Positions 1 to 9,672 of a stretch of 57,094 nucleotides of DNA are shown piece by piece. The stretch lies in contig MHWQ01000002.1 of assembly GCA_001824255.1 (NCBI GenBank), positions 269,446-326,539 on the forward strand. The letters are read 5' to 3'. Position 1 is the first letter of the stretch, and each line of letters begins with the position of its first letter. Below the pieces are notes generated by a model that worked only from the letters and a program-made list of their open reading frames with translations, ran no database searches and had not been told where the DNA came from. The translations under genes and the position numbers were made by a program. Source of the DNA: Candidatus Zambryskibacteria bacterium RIFCSPLOWO2_02_FULL_51_21. GTDB lineage: Bacteria; Patescibacteriota; Minisyncoccia; Phycocordibacterales; Zambryskibacteraceae.

Positions 1-3000
1 CTTCCCACGGTATTAAATAAAAGATTTTCGAGAATGATGTAATTACCCTCAATGGACCATTTTGTGGTTATTGTTGGTTTTGTATTTGCATCTTTTCCCC
101 TGATAAATATCGGGGCTGTGACCGTACCGCTTCCTGTTATATTTTCATAACCCAAAGGCGCATAACTATATGTACCGTGCAGCTCCACAACAGCCCCAGC
201 AGGCAGGTTATTCGGGATAGTACATCTCGGTCTTGCAGGATAACCATTCTCGGTATCAACACAGGCCGCATTGCTCTGCTCAATATAATAGAATCCTGCA
301 ACCGAAGTACTCCAATTGGCAGGAGTTGCAGGGGCTGTTTCATTTATCCCAAAACTCGGGGTTGGTATGCCAATAGGTGCAGTCCATGAAGTTGGCGGTG
401 GAGGAGGAAGTGGGTCTCCAATTCTATCCAAGTAATTTTCTACAGACCAGCCATCAGTTCCGGAATCGTAGTTCACTTGCCACCAAGTAAGGTCATCGGC
501 GGTCGTAGGTCCAGCCAAAACCACGCCTTCTGCAGCAGTTGCCTGTGTACCCAAGAGCGTACCGGAAATAGAAGGGCTCTGACGGACATTTAGTACCGCG
601 GTGGTTTGGACTCTGTCCCCTATTACAAATTTTGGGATGATGGGGGTTGGGTAAGGGGTGTCAGCGGCTAGGGTGGTGGCAGAAACGCTGTTAGAAGCAG
701 TAGAAGCATTGCCTGTCGCGTCATAAGCAACCACGAAGAAACTGTACGAGGTGCTAGGCGTGAGTGCTGTGGCTTGATAAGAAGTAGTTGTTGTAGAAGT
801 TCCGATGGCTGTGCCATTTCGATAGATGACGTAGCCTGCTACCCCTACGTTATCGGTAGAAGCGGTCCACGAGAGATTAATTTGCGAAGAAGAGGTTGTA
901 GAAGCAGTGAGGCCTGTTGGAGTGGTGGGAGCTTGGGTGTCTGCAGTGGGGAGCGTGGTGCCGGTGTAAGAGGACTCGTAAGCACCGATGTCCCAGGCAG
1001 AACCCTGGGGGCGGGTGACGCCGTCAATGTCGTAGGCAGCAGAAACACCGATGCTGTTCTGGTAGTCAGCGTAAGCGGTCGATACCACTCCAGTATTGAC
1101 TGCTGGGCTAGTCTCCAAAAGTTTGAGGTTACGCTGCGCCTCGCCTACAAACATTGGATTAACTGTGTCCGCAATGTTGTTGCGCTGAGACATAGTCGCG
1201 CCGGTTAGTGAGACATCCATTCCTGTGACATTCCTGAAAATATTATTCTCGATCAATGAGCCAGAAATGGCGTTAGCAAAATCAATACCAGCGCCGCCGA
1301 TATTGTATAAAGTATTGTTTACTATCTTGACGATCTTACTCGACCCCCAACCTTGAATACCGATACCAATGATGTCGGAAATCATATTGCCCATGATGCT
1401 GTTGGTGGTCACCTGCGGACAATCTGTGCGCAAACTGGCTGAACTGATGCCAATCTGGCTGTCCATAATGATGTTGTTAATAATATGAGTATTGATCGGG
1501 CAGTAGTGGGTGACGATGGCCGCCCCTTCTGCAGAAGGGCTGATGCCGGGCGGTATGCGATAGCCATACGCATAGTTCTGGGAGACAACTATATTGCTAA
1601 CTTCTTTGATATCCACCGCGTTCTCACGGTCATGGTGCATGACATTCCTGCCGATATAGACATAGCCTACTGAGTTTTTCTGGTTATGGCCCAAGAGGAT
1701 GGAGTCACCGCCGTGGTTATACATGGTATTATCTACAATCCAAATTCTCTGAGCTCCGGGGCCAGCGCCAATTCCGACCACATCGATTTCTACAGTAGCT
1801 GTCGCGTCGCCATTGTCATGAATCAAGTTCTTATAAATAACGACATTATTTGCATTGTCATTTACATACACAGTTGTACTATTGCTTCCCGGCTTAAAAT
1901 TGTGCACCTCTGAATTTCTAAGAGCAAGATGGTCCCCTTGGAAAATAACCTGATTACCATCGACATCAATGCTGTCTACGATGACGTAACTTCCACTGAT
2001 AACTACCATCCCGGTAAATCTTGGCTTACCTGTCGCTTGGAAAATGACTGGCGAAGCCGCTGTGCCGTTGCCGCTAAAAGTGTAAGAGCCTCCACCCGCA
2101 GGAACTGTCCGCATATTGCCGCTTGTCTTCAAGAACCAATCGCCTGGATGCGGAATGCCAATCGGCGCAGTCCAAGAGATTAAGCCCCCGGTTGGCGGCG
2201 GATCACTCGGTGGCGGGGAAGAGGTATCCGCTTGAGTAGAGACGTTTATAGAATTTGATGCGGGGGAAACATTGTTCGCAGCATCATAAGAAATCACAGC
2301 AAAACTGTATGAAGTGCTGGGAGAGAGGCCGGTAACTTGATAAGAAGTGTTGAGGGAAGCAGAAACTGGGTTAGCTCCATTGGTATAGACAACATAGCCT
2401 GCTACTCCTACATTGTCTGTAGAGGGAGACCAAGAAAGATCAATCTGTGATGAAGAAACTGCGGTGCCTGTGAGGTTAGAGGGAGCGGTGGGAGCTTGGG
2501 TGTCTGCCGAGCTCGAACCAGCAATGGCCACAGTCTGCGAGCAGACAGTATTAGGAGTTCTTGATAGGCAATCAGCATATGTTCCACTGGTGCCCACCTG
2601 GTCAAAACAAAAATTGATAGTGGCAGAGCCAGAGGTGGCCGTCATCTTATTGGTGGTTGACGCTGTGGTGAAGTAATACAAATCGCCAGTACGTGGAGAG
2701 AGAACGTTGCTCGAATTGTATAAATCATTACCTGTATAGCTATAAGCGACGTGAGTGGCATTGGCGGATGACCAGTCTAACGTAAAGAAAGTATCAGAAG
2801 CCACACTTGAAGGTATGGTAAAGGAACAAGTGGGTGCGGGGGTTTGAGCTTGAGTACCCTGCGGAGAGATGGCGCGGTTAAGCTGGTCTAAAAGACCGTG
2901 CAGAGCATTCAAGATATTAGCTGGTTGTGATTGAACGACTGTAAAAGCTCTTACTTCTTCTAATGGTAAAAACATAGAAATGGCAAACATAGCTATTATT

Positions 3001-3035
3001 CCCATTTGCCACAATTTGTTATAACTGAATTTCAT
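1..3035 (-). CDS. Secreted multidomain protein: signal peptide, FN3 repeats, right-handed beta-helix region, SH3-like domain (3' end beyond window)
   Basis: Manual translation of the minus strand from ATG at 3033-3035 (MKFSYNKLWQMGIIAMFAISMF...) stays open to the window edge (~1011 aa). Two FN3-like blocks (DTQAPTAPSNLTGTAVSSSQIDLSWSPSTDNVGVAGYVVY... and DTQAPTTPTGLTAS...), parallel beta-helix-like repeats, SH3-like FVIGDRVQTTAVLNVRQSPSISGTLLG...DGWSVENYL, and a duplicated SWTAPIGIP block. Absent from the ORF track because no stop codon is in the window. Confidence 0.85.
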   Translation of the reverse strand, partial: MKFSYNKLWQMGIIAMFAISMFLPLEEVRAFTVVQSQPANILNALHGLLDQLNRAISPQGTQAQTPAPTCSFTIPSSVASDTFFTLDWSSANATHVAYSYTGNDLYNSSNVLSPRTGDLYYFTTASTTNKMTATSGSATINFCFDQVGTSGTYADCLSRTPNTVCSQTVAIAGSSSADTQAPTAPSNLTGTAVSSSQIDLSWSPSTDNVGVAGYVVYTNGANPVSASLNTSYQVTGLSPSTSYSFAVISYDAANNVSPASNSINVSTQADTSSPPPSDPPPTGGLISWTAPIGIPHPGDWFLKTSGNMRTVPAGGGSYTFSGNGTAASPVIFQATGKPRFTGMVVISGSYVIVDSIDVDGNQVIFQGDHLALRNSEVHNFKPGSNSTTVYVNDNANNVVIYKNLIHDNGDATATVEIDVVGIGAGPGAQRIWIVDNTMYNHGGDSILLGHNQKNSVGYVYIGRNVMHHDRENAVDIKEVSNIVVSQNYAYGYRIPPGISPSAEGAAIVTHYCPINTHIINNIIMDSQIGISSASLRTDCPQVTTNSIMGNMISDIIGIGIQGWGSSKIVKIVNNTLYNIGGAGIDFANAISGSLIENNIFRNVTGMDVSLTGATMSQRNNIADTVNPMFVGEAQRNLKLLETSPAVNTGVVSTAYADYQNSIGVSAAYDIDGVTRPQGSAWDIGAYESSYTGTTLPTADTQAPTTPTGLTASTTSSSQINLSWTASTDNVGVAGYVIYRNGTAIGTSTTTTSYQATALTPSTSYSFFVVAYDATGNASTASNSVSATTLAADTPYPTPIIPKFVIGDRVQTTAVLNVRQSPSISGTLLGTQATAAEGVVLAGPTTADDLTWWQVNYDSGTDGWSVENYLDRIGDPLPPPPPTSWTAPIGIPTPSFGINETAPATPANWSTSVAGFYYIEQSNAACVDTENGYPARPRCTIPNNLPAGAVVELHGTYSYAPLGYENITGSGTVTAPIFIRGKDANTKPTITTKWSIEGNYIILENLLFNTVG

Positions 3036-3171
3036 ATCATATATAATGACTCGATATGATTACTTATACAATAGGTTTAGCTCATATCGAGTCAGCTACC
3101 TGTCAGTATATTTCTTTTTCTCCGGCGTGCATAGTGGTAAAATATAGGCGTTAGAAGATAACGCAAATTTT

Positions 3172-3450
3172 ATGACAAAAGTTAAGGTTCATAAGGCGGG
3201 ACTCGCTGTCGGAGGATTCCTGGCCATAGTTCACGCCGCTTGGGCGCTTATGGTGCTCTCGAACACGGCCAAGCCGTCGCTTGATTTCATCTTCGGCCTG
3301 CATTTCCTCAATTTCCAGTATTCCATCAACGCCTTCTCGTTCCCGACTGCGGCCGGCCTCGTCATCGTTACCGGCATTATCGGCTACGTCTTCGGCGCGG
3401 TGCTCGGCTGGGTTTGGAACATGGTGCACGGCTCGTCTCACAATCAATAG
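3172..3450 (+). CDS. Small integral membrane protein (DUF5676-like)
   Basis: 92 aa, two TM segments, FGLHFLNFQYSI...; family assignment from recall. Confidence 0.65.
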   Translation: MTKVKVHKAGLAVGGFLAIVHAAWALMVLSNTAKPSLDFIFGLHFLNFQYSINAFSFPTAAGLVIVTGIIGYVFGAVLGWVWNMVHGSSHNQ

Positions 3451-3478
3451 CCGGAATCCGTATCAGGCAATTATTCCC

Positions 3479-3784
3479 ATGCTAAAAGAATTCAAGCAGT
3501 TTCTGCTCCGCGGAAACGTGGTAGACTTAGCGGTCGGTGTCGTCATCGGCGCGGCCTTCGGCACGGTGGTCACCGCCCTCGTAACGGATATCATCTCCCC
3601 TCTCATCGCAGTCATAGCCAAGACGCCCGACTTCTCTACCTGGGCCTTCTCGGTCAATGGCAGCGAATTCAAAATCGGACACTTCTTCAATGCGCTCATT
3701 TCCTTCATCCTCGTGGCGGCAGCTATTTTCTTCTTCGTTATCAAGCCAATGAACATGCTCATCAGACGCTCCGGCAAGGAATAG
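3479..3784 (+). CDS. mscL: Large-conductance mechanosensitive channel MscL
   Basis: MLKEFKQFLLRGNVVDLAVGVVIGAAFGTVVTALVTDIISPLI... is a classic MscL N-terminus; 101 aa. Confidence 0.95.
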   Translation: MLKEFKQFLLRGNVVDLAVGVVIGAAFGTVVTALVTDIISPLIAVIAKTPDFSTWAFSVNGSEFKIGHFFNALISFILVAAAIFFFVIKPMNMLIRRSGKE

Positions 3785-3839
3785 TCCCAAATTCAATATT
3801 GTTGTGATAAGCTGAATTTCAGACAAGAGAGGAGACCGC

Positions 3840-4181
3840 ATGCCAGAAAAGAGAGAAGTGATGAAGGTGGAGAATAAGTGGGTTCGTTCGCGAGTTTCGC
3901 TCAACGCGGCCGAGGCCTTGAGTTACGCTCGAGATTTCGGCTACCCCGTAGAACTCGCGGCAGCATTCGTTCTCGGTGGCTGGCGACGAACTGCCAGCAC
4001 CGAGGAAGAACTCAGAAAACTGTTCGAGGAAGGAGAAAACCTCTCGCCCATCGGTGAAGTTACCCTGTTCTGGAGGTTGCTTCCCTGTGAGCGTTGCGGC
4101 GAACCGGCAAACGGCGAATATTGTGAGAACACGGGATACAAAGACACTCACAAGCCCAAGGCCGGTTCCCGGCAGAGATGA
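3840..4181 (+). CDS. Hypothetical protein, single-gene unit, CxxC motif
   Basis: ORF with upstream purine-rich SD (gagaggag) and a hairpin terminator directly downstream. Confidence 0.6.
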   Translation: MPEKREVMKVENKWVRSRVSLNAAEALSYARDFGYPVELAAAFVLGGWRRTASTEEELRKLFEEGENLSPIGEVTLFWRLLPCERCGEPANGEYCENTGYKDTHKPKAGSRQR

Positions 4182-4209
4182 CACTCGTTTCCGATGCTCG
4201 ACGGAGAAT

Positions 4210-4243
4210 CCGTCGCGAGTGTCGGCGACGGGTTTTCCTTTTG
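4210..4243 (+). terminator. Intrinsic terminator
   Basis: CCGTCG...CGACGG stem followed by GTTTTCCTTTT. Confidence 0.65.
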
Positions 4244-4322
4244 TATTGAATTCAAATTTACCGTGTGCTAGGGTCAATCTCGGAATAGTTGCAATCGACT
4301 TCTCACAAACTGGAGGACGGTC

Positions 4323-4964
4323 ATGGAAGAAATGGAAGAAACGAAAGAACGAGTGTGTTTGACGGGAACCAGCAGGCAAGGTGGCGTCGGAGGAGTCACT
4401 CTCTCCGGCATCCCCGCGGACCTGTTTGAGAAGGTCGAGGGGGCCACCTTCGGCCAGTACTGGATGACGGTGAAGGACGGCAAGCTCGTCTTCTCGCCGA
4501 CCAGGGAACCGTTGCCCAATCCGGTCACGGATGAGGAGATGCTCCCCTTCTGGCGTCGGCGTAGCGAGCGGCAGGGGCATCTCCGGGAGATGCTTTTCGA
4601 TCCGGAAGAACGAAGTGATTCGCCGTCCTTCATGGTCAACAGTCTCTGCGGCTACGACTACACGCCCGAGAGCTACCACACGAACGCAGGACTCCTCGAG
4701 AGCTACGGCTTCGTCTGCATGCGCTCCCAGAGAGGAGAGGACGGCAAGTTCTGGGAGACGTGGTATCTGCCGGGAGCGTGGGCGGCCAAGGGAGAGCTCA
4801 AGAGGATGGTCGAGAAGAAACAGCGCGAGGGCGACAAGAAACAAGGCCACGCTGCCGAGAAGCAGAATGAGACCAAGAAGGTCATCTCGTTCCTCTGCCG
4901 CAACGTCTCCTTCGGTTCTCTCGACGTCGTCGTCCAGCGCGCGGCAATGATGATGGATGACTGA
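4323..4964 (+). CDS. Hypothetical protein, single-gene unit
   Basis: 213 aa ORF; SD-like ggagg upstream; terminator downstream. Confidence 0.65.
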   Translation: MEEMEETKERVCLTGTSRQGGVGGVTLSGIPADLFEKVEGATFGQYWMTVKDGKLVFSPTREPLPNPVTDEEMLPFWRRRSERQGHLREMLFDPEERSDSPSFMVNSLCGYDYTPESYHTNAGLLESYGFVCMRSQRGEDGKFWETWYLPGAWAAKGELKRMVEKKQREGDKKQGHAAEKQNETKKVISFLCRNVSFGSLDVVVQRAAMMMDD

Positions 4965-4989
4965 AGTTCCCCACAGATCCTAGAAAGAG

Positions 4990-5026
4990 CCCGTCGCCGA
5001 GCACATCGGCGGCGGGTTTTCTTTTG
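4990..5026 (+). terminator. Intrinsic terminator
   Basis: CCGTCGCCGA gcaca TCGGCGGCGGG TTTTCTTTT. Confidence 0.7.
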
Positions 5027-5047
5027 TATTACGTCTATAATGTTTAT

Positions 5048-5350
5048 ATGGAAAAACCGAAGGTTCTAAGCGAGGAAGAGGTGCGGGAAGGGCTCAAGAA
5101 CCTGCCGGGATGGACATTTGATAATGACCGGATCTCCAAAGAATTTAAATTCAAAGACTTCAACGATTCCCTGTTATTCGTGAATAAGATGGCGCCGGTT
5201 TTCGAGGAAAACGACCATCATCCTGACACGCACATCTTTTATTCCAAGGTGCTTTTCGAATTGCAGCGCTTCGACATCGGCGGCAAAGTAACCGACCGCG
5301 ATATCCTCATCGCTGGGAAGATTGAGAAACACTACAATGCGAATCAATAG
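5048..5350 (+). CDS. Pterin-4a-carbinolamine dehydratase family protein
   Basis: LSEEEVREGLKNLPGWTFDNDRISKEFKFKDF...ENDHHPDTHIFYSKV... Confidence 0.9.
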   Translation: MEKPKVLSEEEVREGLKNLPGWTFDNDRISKEFKFKDFNDSLLFVNKMAPVFEENDHHPDTHIFYSKVLFELQRFDIGGKVTDRDILIAGKIEKHYNANQ

Positions 5351-5385
5351 TATAATTAAATAGTTACCAAATAACTTTTTAATTA

Positions 5386-5934
5386 ATGAGATCTCTTACC
5401 TACGTGACTCATGTGCCCGAGCCGCCGCTCGCCCGCTTCCTCTTCGCCAATCCGAAAATGGCGTGGGTCTGGCTTATCATACGCCTCTACGTCGGCTACG
5501 CCTGGCTCATGGCCGGCTGGGAAAAGTTACTCAACCCCGCCTGGACAGGAGAGCATGCCGGCGCGGCCGTAACTGGCTTTCTCAAAGGCGCACTGGCCAA
5601 GACCTCGGGCCTCCACCCAGACGTGACCGGCTGGTACGCCGCCTTCATACAGAATTCGGCATTGCCTAACGCGGAAGTCTTCTCCTACATTGTGGTCTAC
5701 GGCGAGATTGCCGTCGGCATCGCTCTCATCCTCGGAATTCTTACCGGCATCGCGGCCTTCTTCGGCACTTTCATGAATCTGAACTTCCTCTTCGCCGGCA
5801 CGGTTAGCACCAATCCCATACTGCTTCTCCTCTCCCTCTTCCTCATACTCGCCTGGCGGGTAGCCGGCTGGTACGGGATAGACCGCTGGCTTCTGCCGAA
5901 AGTGGGTGTGCCCTGGGCCGGGAATAAATATTAA
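5386..5934 (+). CDS. DoxD/DoxX-like membrane protein
   Basis: 182 aa, multi-TM, LYVGYAWLMAGWEKLLNP... Confidence 0.75.
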   Translation: MRSLTYVTHVPEPPLARFLFANPKMAWVWLIIRLYVGYAWLMAGWEKLLNPAWTGEHAGAAVTGFLKGALAKTSGLHPDVTGWYAAFIQNSALPNAEVFSYIVVYGEIAVGIALILGILTGIAAFFGTFMNLNFLFAGTVSTNPILLLLSLFLILAWRVAGWYGIDRWLLPKVGVPWAGNKY

Positions 5935-5942
5935 TCAAAAAC

Positions 5943-6335
5943 ATGGACAAACAGAAAATGGTTGACTGGGCTGTCTTCCTTTTGCGGATAGCGGCGGGAA
6001 TCATCTTCGTCGAGCACGGCGGAACGCTTCTCTTCGGCTGGTTCGGCGGAGCGGGAGTGGAAAATTTGCCGCCATTGATTCTTGCGGCGGGTATTCTCGA
6101 GTTCGCGGGAGGAATCGCGGTTCTTCTAGGACTCTTCCTGAGACCGACTGCCTTCCTCCTCTCCGGGCTTATGGCTGTCGCCTACTTCATGGCGCACGCC
6201 GCAAAAGGCTTCTGGTACGCCCCGCCGGCAAACGGCGGCGACCCGGCGGCGCTCTTCGCCTTCATCTTCCTCTTCTTCGCCGCCTACGGCGCAGGCATCC
6301 ATAGCATTGATGCGTATCTGAAGAGTAGAAAGTAA
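5943..6335 (+). CDS. DoxX family membrane protein
   Basis: 130 aa, LLRIAAGIIFVEHGGTLLFGWFGG... Confidence 0.8.
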   Translation: MDKQKMVDWAVFLLRIAAGIIFVEHGGTLLFGWFGGAGVENLPPLILAAGILEFAGGIAVLLGLFLRPTAFLLSGLMAVAYFMAHAAKGFWYAPPANGGDPAALFAFIFLFFAAYGAGIHSIDAYLKSRK

Positions 6336-6517
6336 TCCACACTTCATGCACAGGATGTCCCCTGAAAAAAATTTGACGAAGAAAACGCTGATGCGAAAAT
6401 TAAGTCAGGTCATTTTCGAGTTTCCTGGCCTGCAATTTATCGGCGGTAAGGCAGAGATATATGAGCCTCAACCGACAACGCCGAGAATCCAGGGTGGGAC
6501 TAGAAACAGGCCTCGCT

Positions 6518-6550
6518 AAGCAAGAATCCCCTAACCGGGGATTTTTGCTT
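6518..6550 (+). terminator. Perfect or near-perfect inverted repeat, terminator-like
   Basis: AAGCAAGAATCCCC taacc GGGGATTTTTGCTT. Confidence 0.55.
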
Positions 6551-6571
6551 TCCGTACGTTATAATATGGAT

Positions 6572-7057
6572 ATGAAAAAAATAGTCATTCTTGTTTTGAT
6601 AGTAATAGCGGCGGCGGTATTCTTCTTCACTCGCGACAATAACGTACAGGCGCCGACGGAAAATCAGAATACCGGCAGCAATTTCCGCCCCGACCCTTCT
6701 GGCGCAACCTTCACCGGGCTTGAGCTTGGAGGAGAAGTAACGCTTCTTCAGGAGAGGGGGTACGGCGACATCAACAGCGATAGCAAGGTGGACACGGCAA
6801 CATTCCTCGCGGAGAGCGGCGGCGGTTCGGGCGTCTTCATCTACGCCGCGGCTTACGTCTCGGGCCCCGTGAATTACAAAGGTTCAAATGCTGTTTTCCT
6901 CGGCGACCGCATATCGCCGCAAAAAATTTCCATAACGAGCGGAGTCATAACGATATCCTATCTTGACCGCAAACCCGATGAGCCTTTCGCCGCCGAGCCG
7001 ACTGTCCCAGTTTCCAAGCAGTTCATCTACAAAAACGGGGAACTGGTGGAAAAGTAA
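6572..7057 (+). CDS. Membrane-anchored hypothetical protein
   Basis: MKKIVILVLIVIAAAVFFF... N-terminal TM; start trimmed from the ORF-track start. Confidence 0.65.
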   Translation: MKKIVILVLIVIAAAVFFFTRDNNVQAPTENQNTGSNFRPDPSGATFTGLELGGEVTLLQERGYGDINSDSKVDTATFLAESGGGSGVFIYAAAYVSGPVNYKGSNAVFLGDRISPQKISITSGVITISYLDRKPDEPFAAEPTVPVSKQFIYKNGELVEK

Positions 7058-7109
7058 TTTTTGTGCTTTAATGAAGTCCCGCGGAGCTCATGCGAAGTGG
7101 GATTTTTTC

Positions 7110-8900
7110 ATGGAAATCCGAAACATCGCCATCATAGCGCACGTTGACCACGGCAAGACCACCCTTACCGATGCTTTGCTGCGTCAGAACGGGATGTCCG
7201 CCGAGGGCGAGAGTATGGACTCGAACGACCTTGAGAAGGAGCGCGGCATTACTATCTACTCAAAAAACACTTCCCTTTTCTATAAAGATACGAAGATTAA
7301 TATCGTGGACACTCCCGGCCACTCCGACTTCGGAAGCGAAGTCGAGCGCGTGCTGCGCTCTATCGACACGGTGCTTCTCGTCGTCGACGCGCAGGAGGGT
7401 CCCATGCCCCAGACCAGATTTGTTTTGAAAAAGTCTCTTGAACTGGGCCTCAAGCCCATCGTCGTTATAAATAAAATCGACAAGACGGCCGCCCGCCCCG
7501 ACTGGGTGCACGAAGCGGTGCTGGAGCTCTTCCTCGAACTTGGCGCGAACAACGAGCAAATCGACTTCCCGACCATCTATGCCGCCGGCCGAGACGGCAA
7601 AGCGACGCGCGTATTGTCGGAGGGTATGAAAGAAGACCTCTCCCCCATCCTCGACACGGTGCTCGAACACGTGCCACCCGCCACGCATGATTTAGAGAAG
7701 CCGACACTACTCCAGCCCTTCAACCTCGCTTACGACAATTTCCTCGGTCGCCTGGCTATCGCGAGAATCTACCAGGGAATACTTAAGACCGGCTCAGATG
7801 TTTGGGTGAAGAAACATTCAGGCGAAGAATACAAAGGCAAGATTACCAAGCTCTTCACCTTCGAGGGCATTAAGCGCGTTGAGAGCAAAGAGGCCGTAGC
7901 TGGAGACATTGTGATGGTTGCCGGACTGCCGGACATCTTCATCGGGGACACAATCTCCGGCGCGGAAGAGTTCGAAATACTGCCGGCTATCAATATCGAC
8001 GAGCCGACTATTTCCCTCAACTTCCTGGTCAACAACTCGCCCTTCGCCGGGCGCGAAGGCAAGTTCGTTACCGGGCGCCAGATACGAGAGCGCCTGGAGC
8101 GCGAGCTAGAAGTGAACGTCGGACTCAAAGTGGACTTCTCCACTTCGGATTATTACACCGTCTATGGGCGCGGCGAACTCCATATCGCCATCCTCTGCGA
8201 GAACATGCGCCGCGAAGGATTCGAGCTCCAGGTCTCGCAACCACACGCCATTATCAAAGAAGAAAACGGGGTGAAGACCGAACCTTTTGAAGAAGTGCTC
8301 GTCGACGTGCCCGAAGACATGAGCGGCTCTATAATCTCCGCTCTCGCTCCGAGAAAAGGAGAGCTTCTAGATATGAAGACGGAGAACGGCTCCACTCGTC
8401 TCACCTTCGAAGCGCCGACCCGCGGATTGCTTGGTTTCCGCGGCGAATTCGTGGTCATGACAAAGGGCCTCGGCATCCTTTCTTCCCGATTCATTGGCTT
8501 CAAGCCGTATGTCGGAGTTATCGACCACAGGGACGTCGGAGCAATGATATCGATGGAAGCTGGCAAGTGCCTGGCCTTCGCTCTCGACAACCTGCAGCTC
8601 CGCGGCACGCTCTACATCGAGCCGGGAGACGAGGTGTACGCGGGCCAGGTTATCGGCAACACTTCCAAGGGCGAGGACATTTACGTGAACCCGACCAAGG
8701 GCAAGCAGCTTACCAACATGCGCGCCTCGGGCTCTGACGACAAGGTCTATCTCGCGCCGGCTTTTAATCTCGATATCGAACGCGCTATGGAAACTATGAA
8801 TGATGATGAATATATCGAAATTACGCCCTCTTCTGTGCGTCTCCGCAAAGTCCACCTCACCCAGCAAGAGCGTTCAAAAGCGCTGAGAAAAGCGGTATAA
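7110..8900 (+). CDS. typA: Ribosome-associated GTPase TypA/BipA
   Basis: MEIRNIAIIAHVDHGKTTLTDALLRQ...; elongation-factor-like GTPase, 596 aa; ORF-track start trimmed. Confidence 0.95.
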   Translation: MEIRNIAIIAHVDHGKTTLTDALLRQNGMSAEGESMDSNDLEKERGITIYSKNTSLFYKDTKINIVDTPGHSDFGSEVERVLRSIDTVLLVVDAQEGPMPQTRFVLKKSLELGLKPIVVINKIDKTAARPDWVHEAVLELFLELGANNEQIDFPTIYAAGRDGKATRVLSEGMKEDLSPILDTVLEHVPPATHDLEKPTLLQPFNLAYDNFLGRLAIARIYQGILKTGSDVWVKKHSGEEYKGKITKLFTFEGIKRVESKEAVAGDIVMVAGLPDIFIGDTISGAEEFEILPAINIDEPTISLNFLVNNSPFAGREGKFVTGRQIRERLERELEVNVGLKVDFSTSDYYTVYGRGELHIAILCENMRREGFELQVSQPHAIIKEENGVKTEPFEEVLVDVPEDMSGSIISALAPRKGELLDMKTENGSTRLTFEAPTRGLLGFRGEFVVMTKGLGILSSRFIGFKPYVGVIDHRDVGAMISMEAGKCLAFALDNLQLRGTLYIEPGDEVYAGQVIGNTSKGEDIYVNPTKGKQLTNMRASGSDDKVYLAPAFNLDIERAMETMNDDEYIEITPSSVRLRKVHLTQQERSKALRKAV

Positions 8901-8907
8901 TATCGCC

Positions 8908-9672
8908 ATGTCAAAACTTTCGACTGAGCCGTACAAGGGGGTGCAGGACTTCTACCCCGAGGATATGGCCGTGGAGAATTATATATTCGGTATCTGGAAG
9001 AAGGTTTCCGAGAAATTCGGCTATCAGGAATACAGTGCCTCCCCTCTCGAGCCGACCGAGCTCTATACCGAGAAATCGGGTGACGAAATTGTAAATCAGC
9101 AGACCTTTACCTTCACCGACCGCGGCGGCCGCTCCGTCACACTCCGTCCGGAAATGACGCCAACTCTCGCACGGATGGTCGCCGCCAGAAGGAAAAGTTT
9201 GAAGTTCCCTCTCCGCTGGTATTCAATACCAAACCTCTTCCGCTACGAGAAACCTCAGCGCGGGAGACGCCGCGAGCACTACCAGCTCAACTGCGACCTC
9301 CTCGGCCTCCCGGGCCTCGAAGGCGACAGAGAAATGCTCTCCCTCGCTTACGCAGTTATGAAAGAATTCGGAGCCCGGGATGAGGACTTCGAAATAAGGA
9401 TGAACAACGCCAATGTTGAAGACTTCAAGGATATCGCGCCGAATATCGTCTTCGACCCCGAGCTAGCCCGAGGACAGGCGTACTATACCGGCATGGTTTT
9501 CGAAATTTTCGACACCAATAAAGACAACCCGCGCGCCGTCGCCGGCGGAGGCAGGTACGATAATTTGCTTGAACTCTTCGACGTCGAACCTGTGCCGGCC
9601 GTCGGCTTCGGCTGGGGAGATATCACCATGAAGGACTTCCTCGAAACGCATGGCCTGCCAACACATGCGTAA
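8908..9672 (+). CDS. Histidyl-tRNA synthetase-like protein, catalytic core only (254 aa)
   Basis: Motif 1/2-like regions (YKGVQDFYPED, TLRPEMTPTLARMVA, FRYEKPQRGRRREHYQLNCDLLG) and HisA motif (ARGQAYYTGMVFEIF); no insertion domain and no C-terminal anticodon-binding domain. Confidence 0.8.
   Translation: MSKLSTEPYKGVQDFYPEDMAVENYIFGIWKKVSEKFGYQEYSASPLEPTELYTEKSGDEIVNQQTFTFTDRGGRSVTLRPEMTPTLARMVAARRKSLKFPLRWYSIPNLFRYEKPQRGRRREHYQLNCDLLGLPGLEGDREMLSLAYAVMKEFGARDEDFEIRMNNANVEDFKDIAPNIVFDPELARGQAYYTGMVFEIFDTNKDNPRAVAGGGRYDNLLELFDVEPVPAVGFGWGDITMKDFLETHGLPTHA

Noticed and set aside
3819-4850. 343-aa minus-strand ORF
   Set aside because: Antisense to two plus-strand genes with SDs and terminators; basic/low-complexity composition, no recognisable domain.
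6461-6571. Upstream extension of the 6461-7057 ORF and a possible antisense tRNA remnant (GGGTGGGACTAGAAAC...)
   Set aside because: The extension reads through a perfect hairpin; the tRNA resemblance covers only part of a T-arm and no cloverleaf can be completed.
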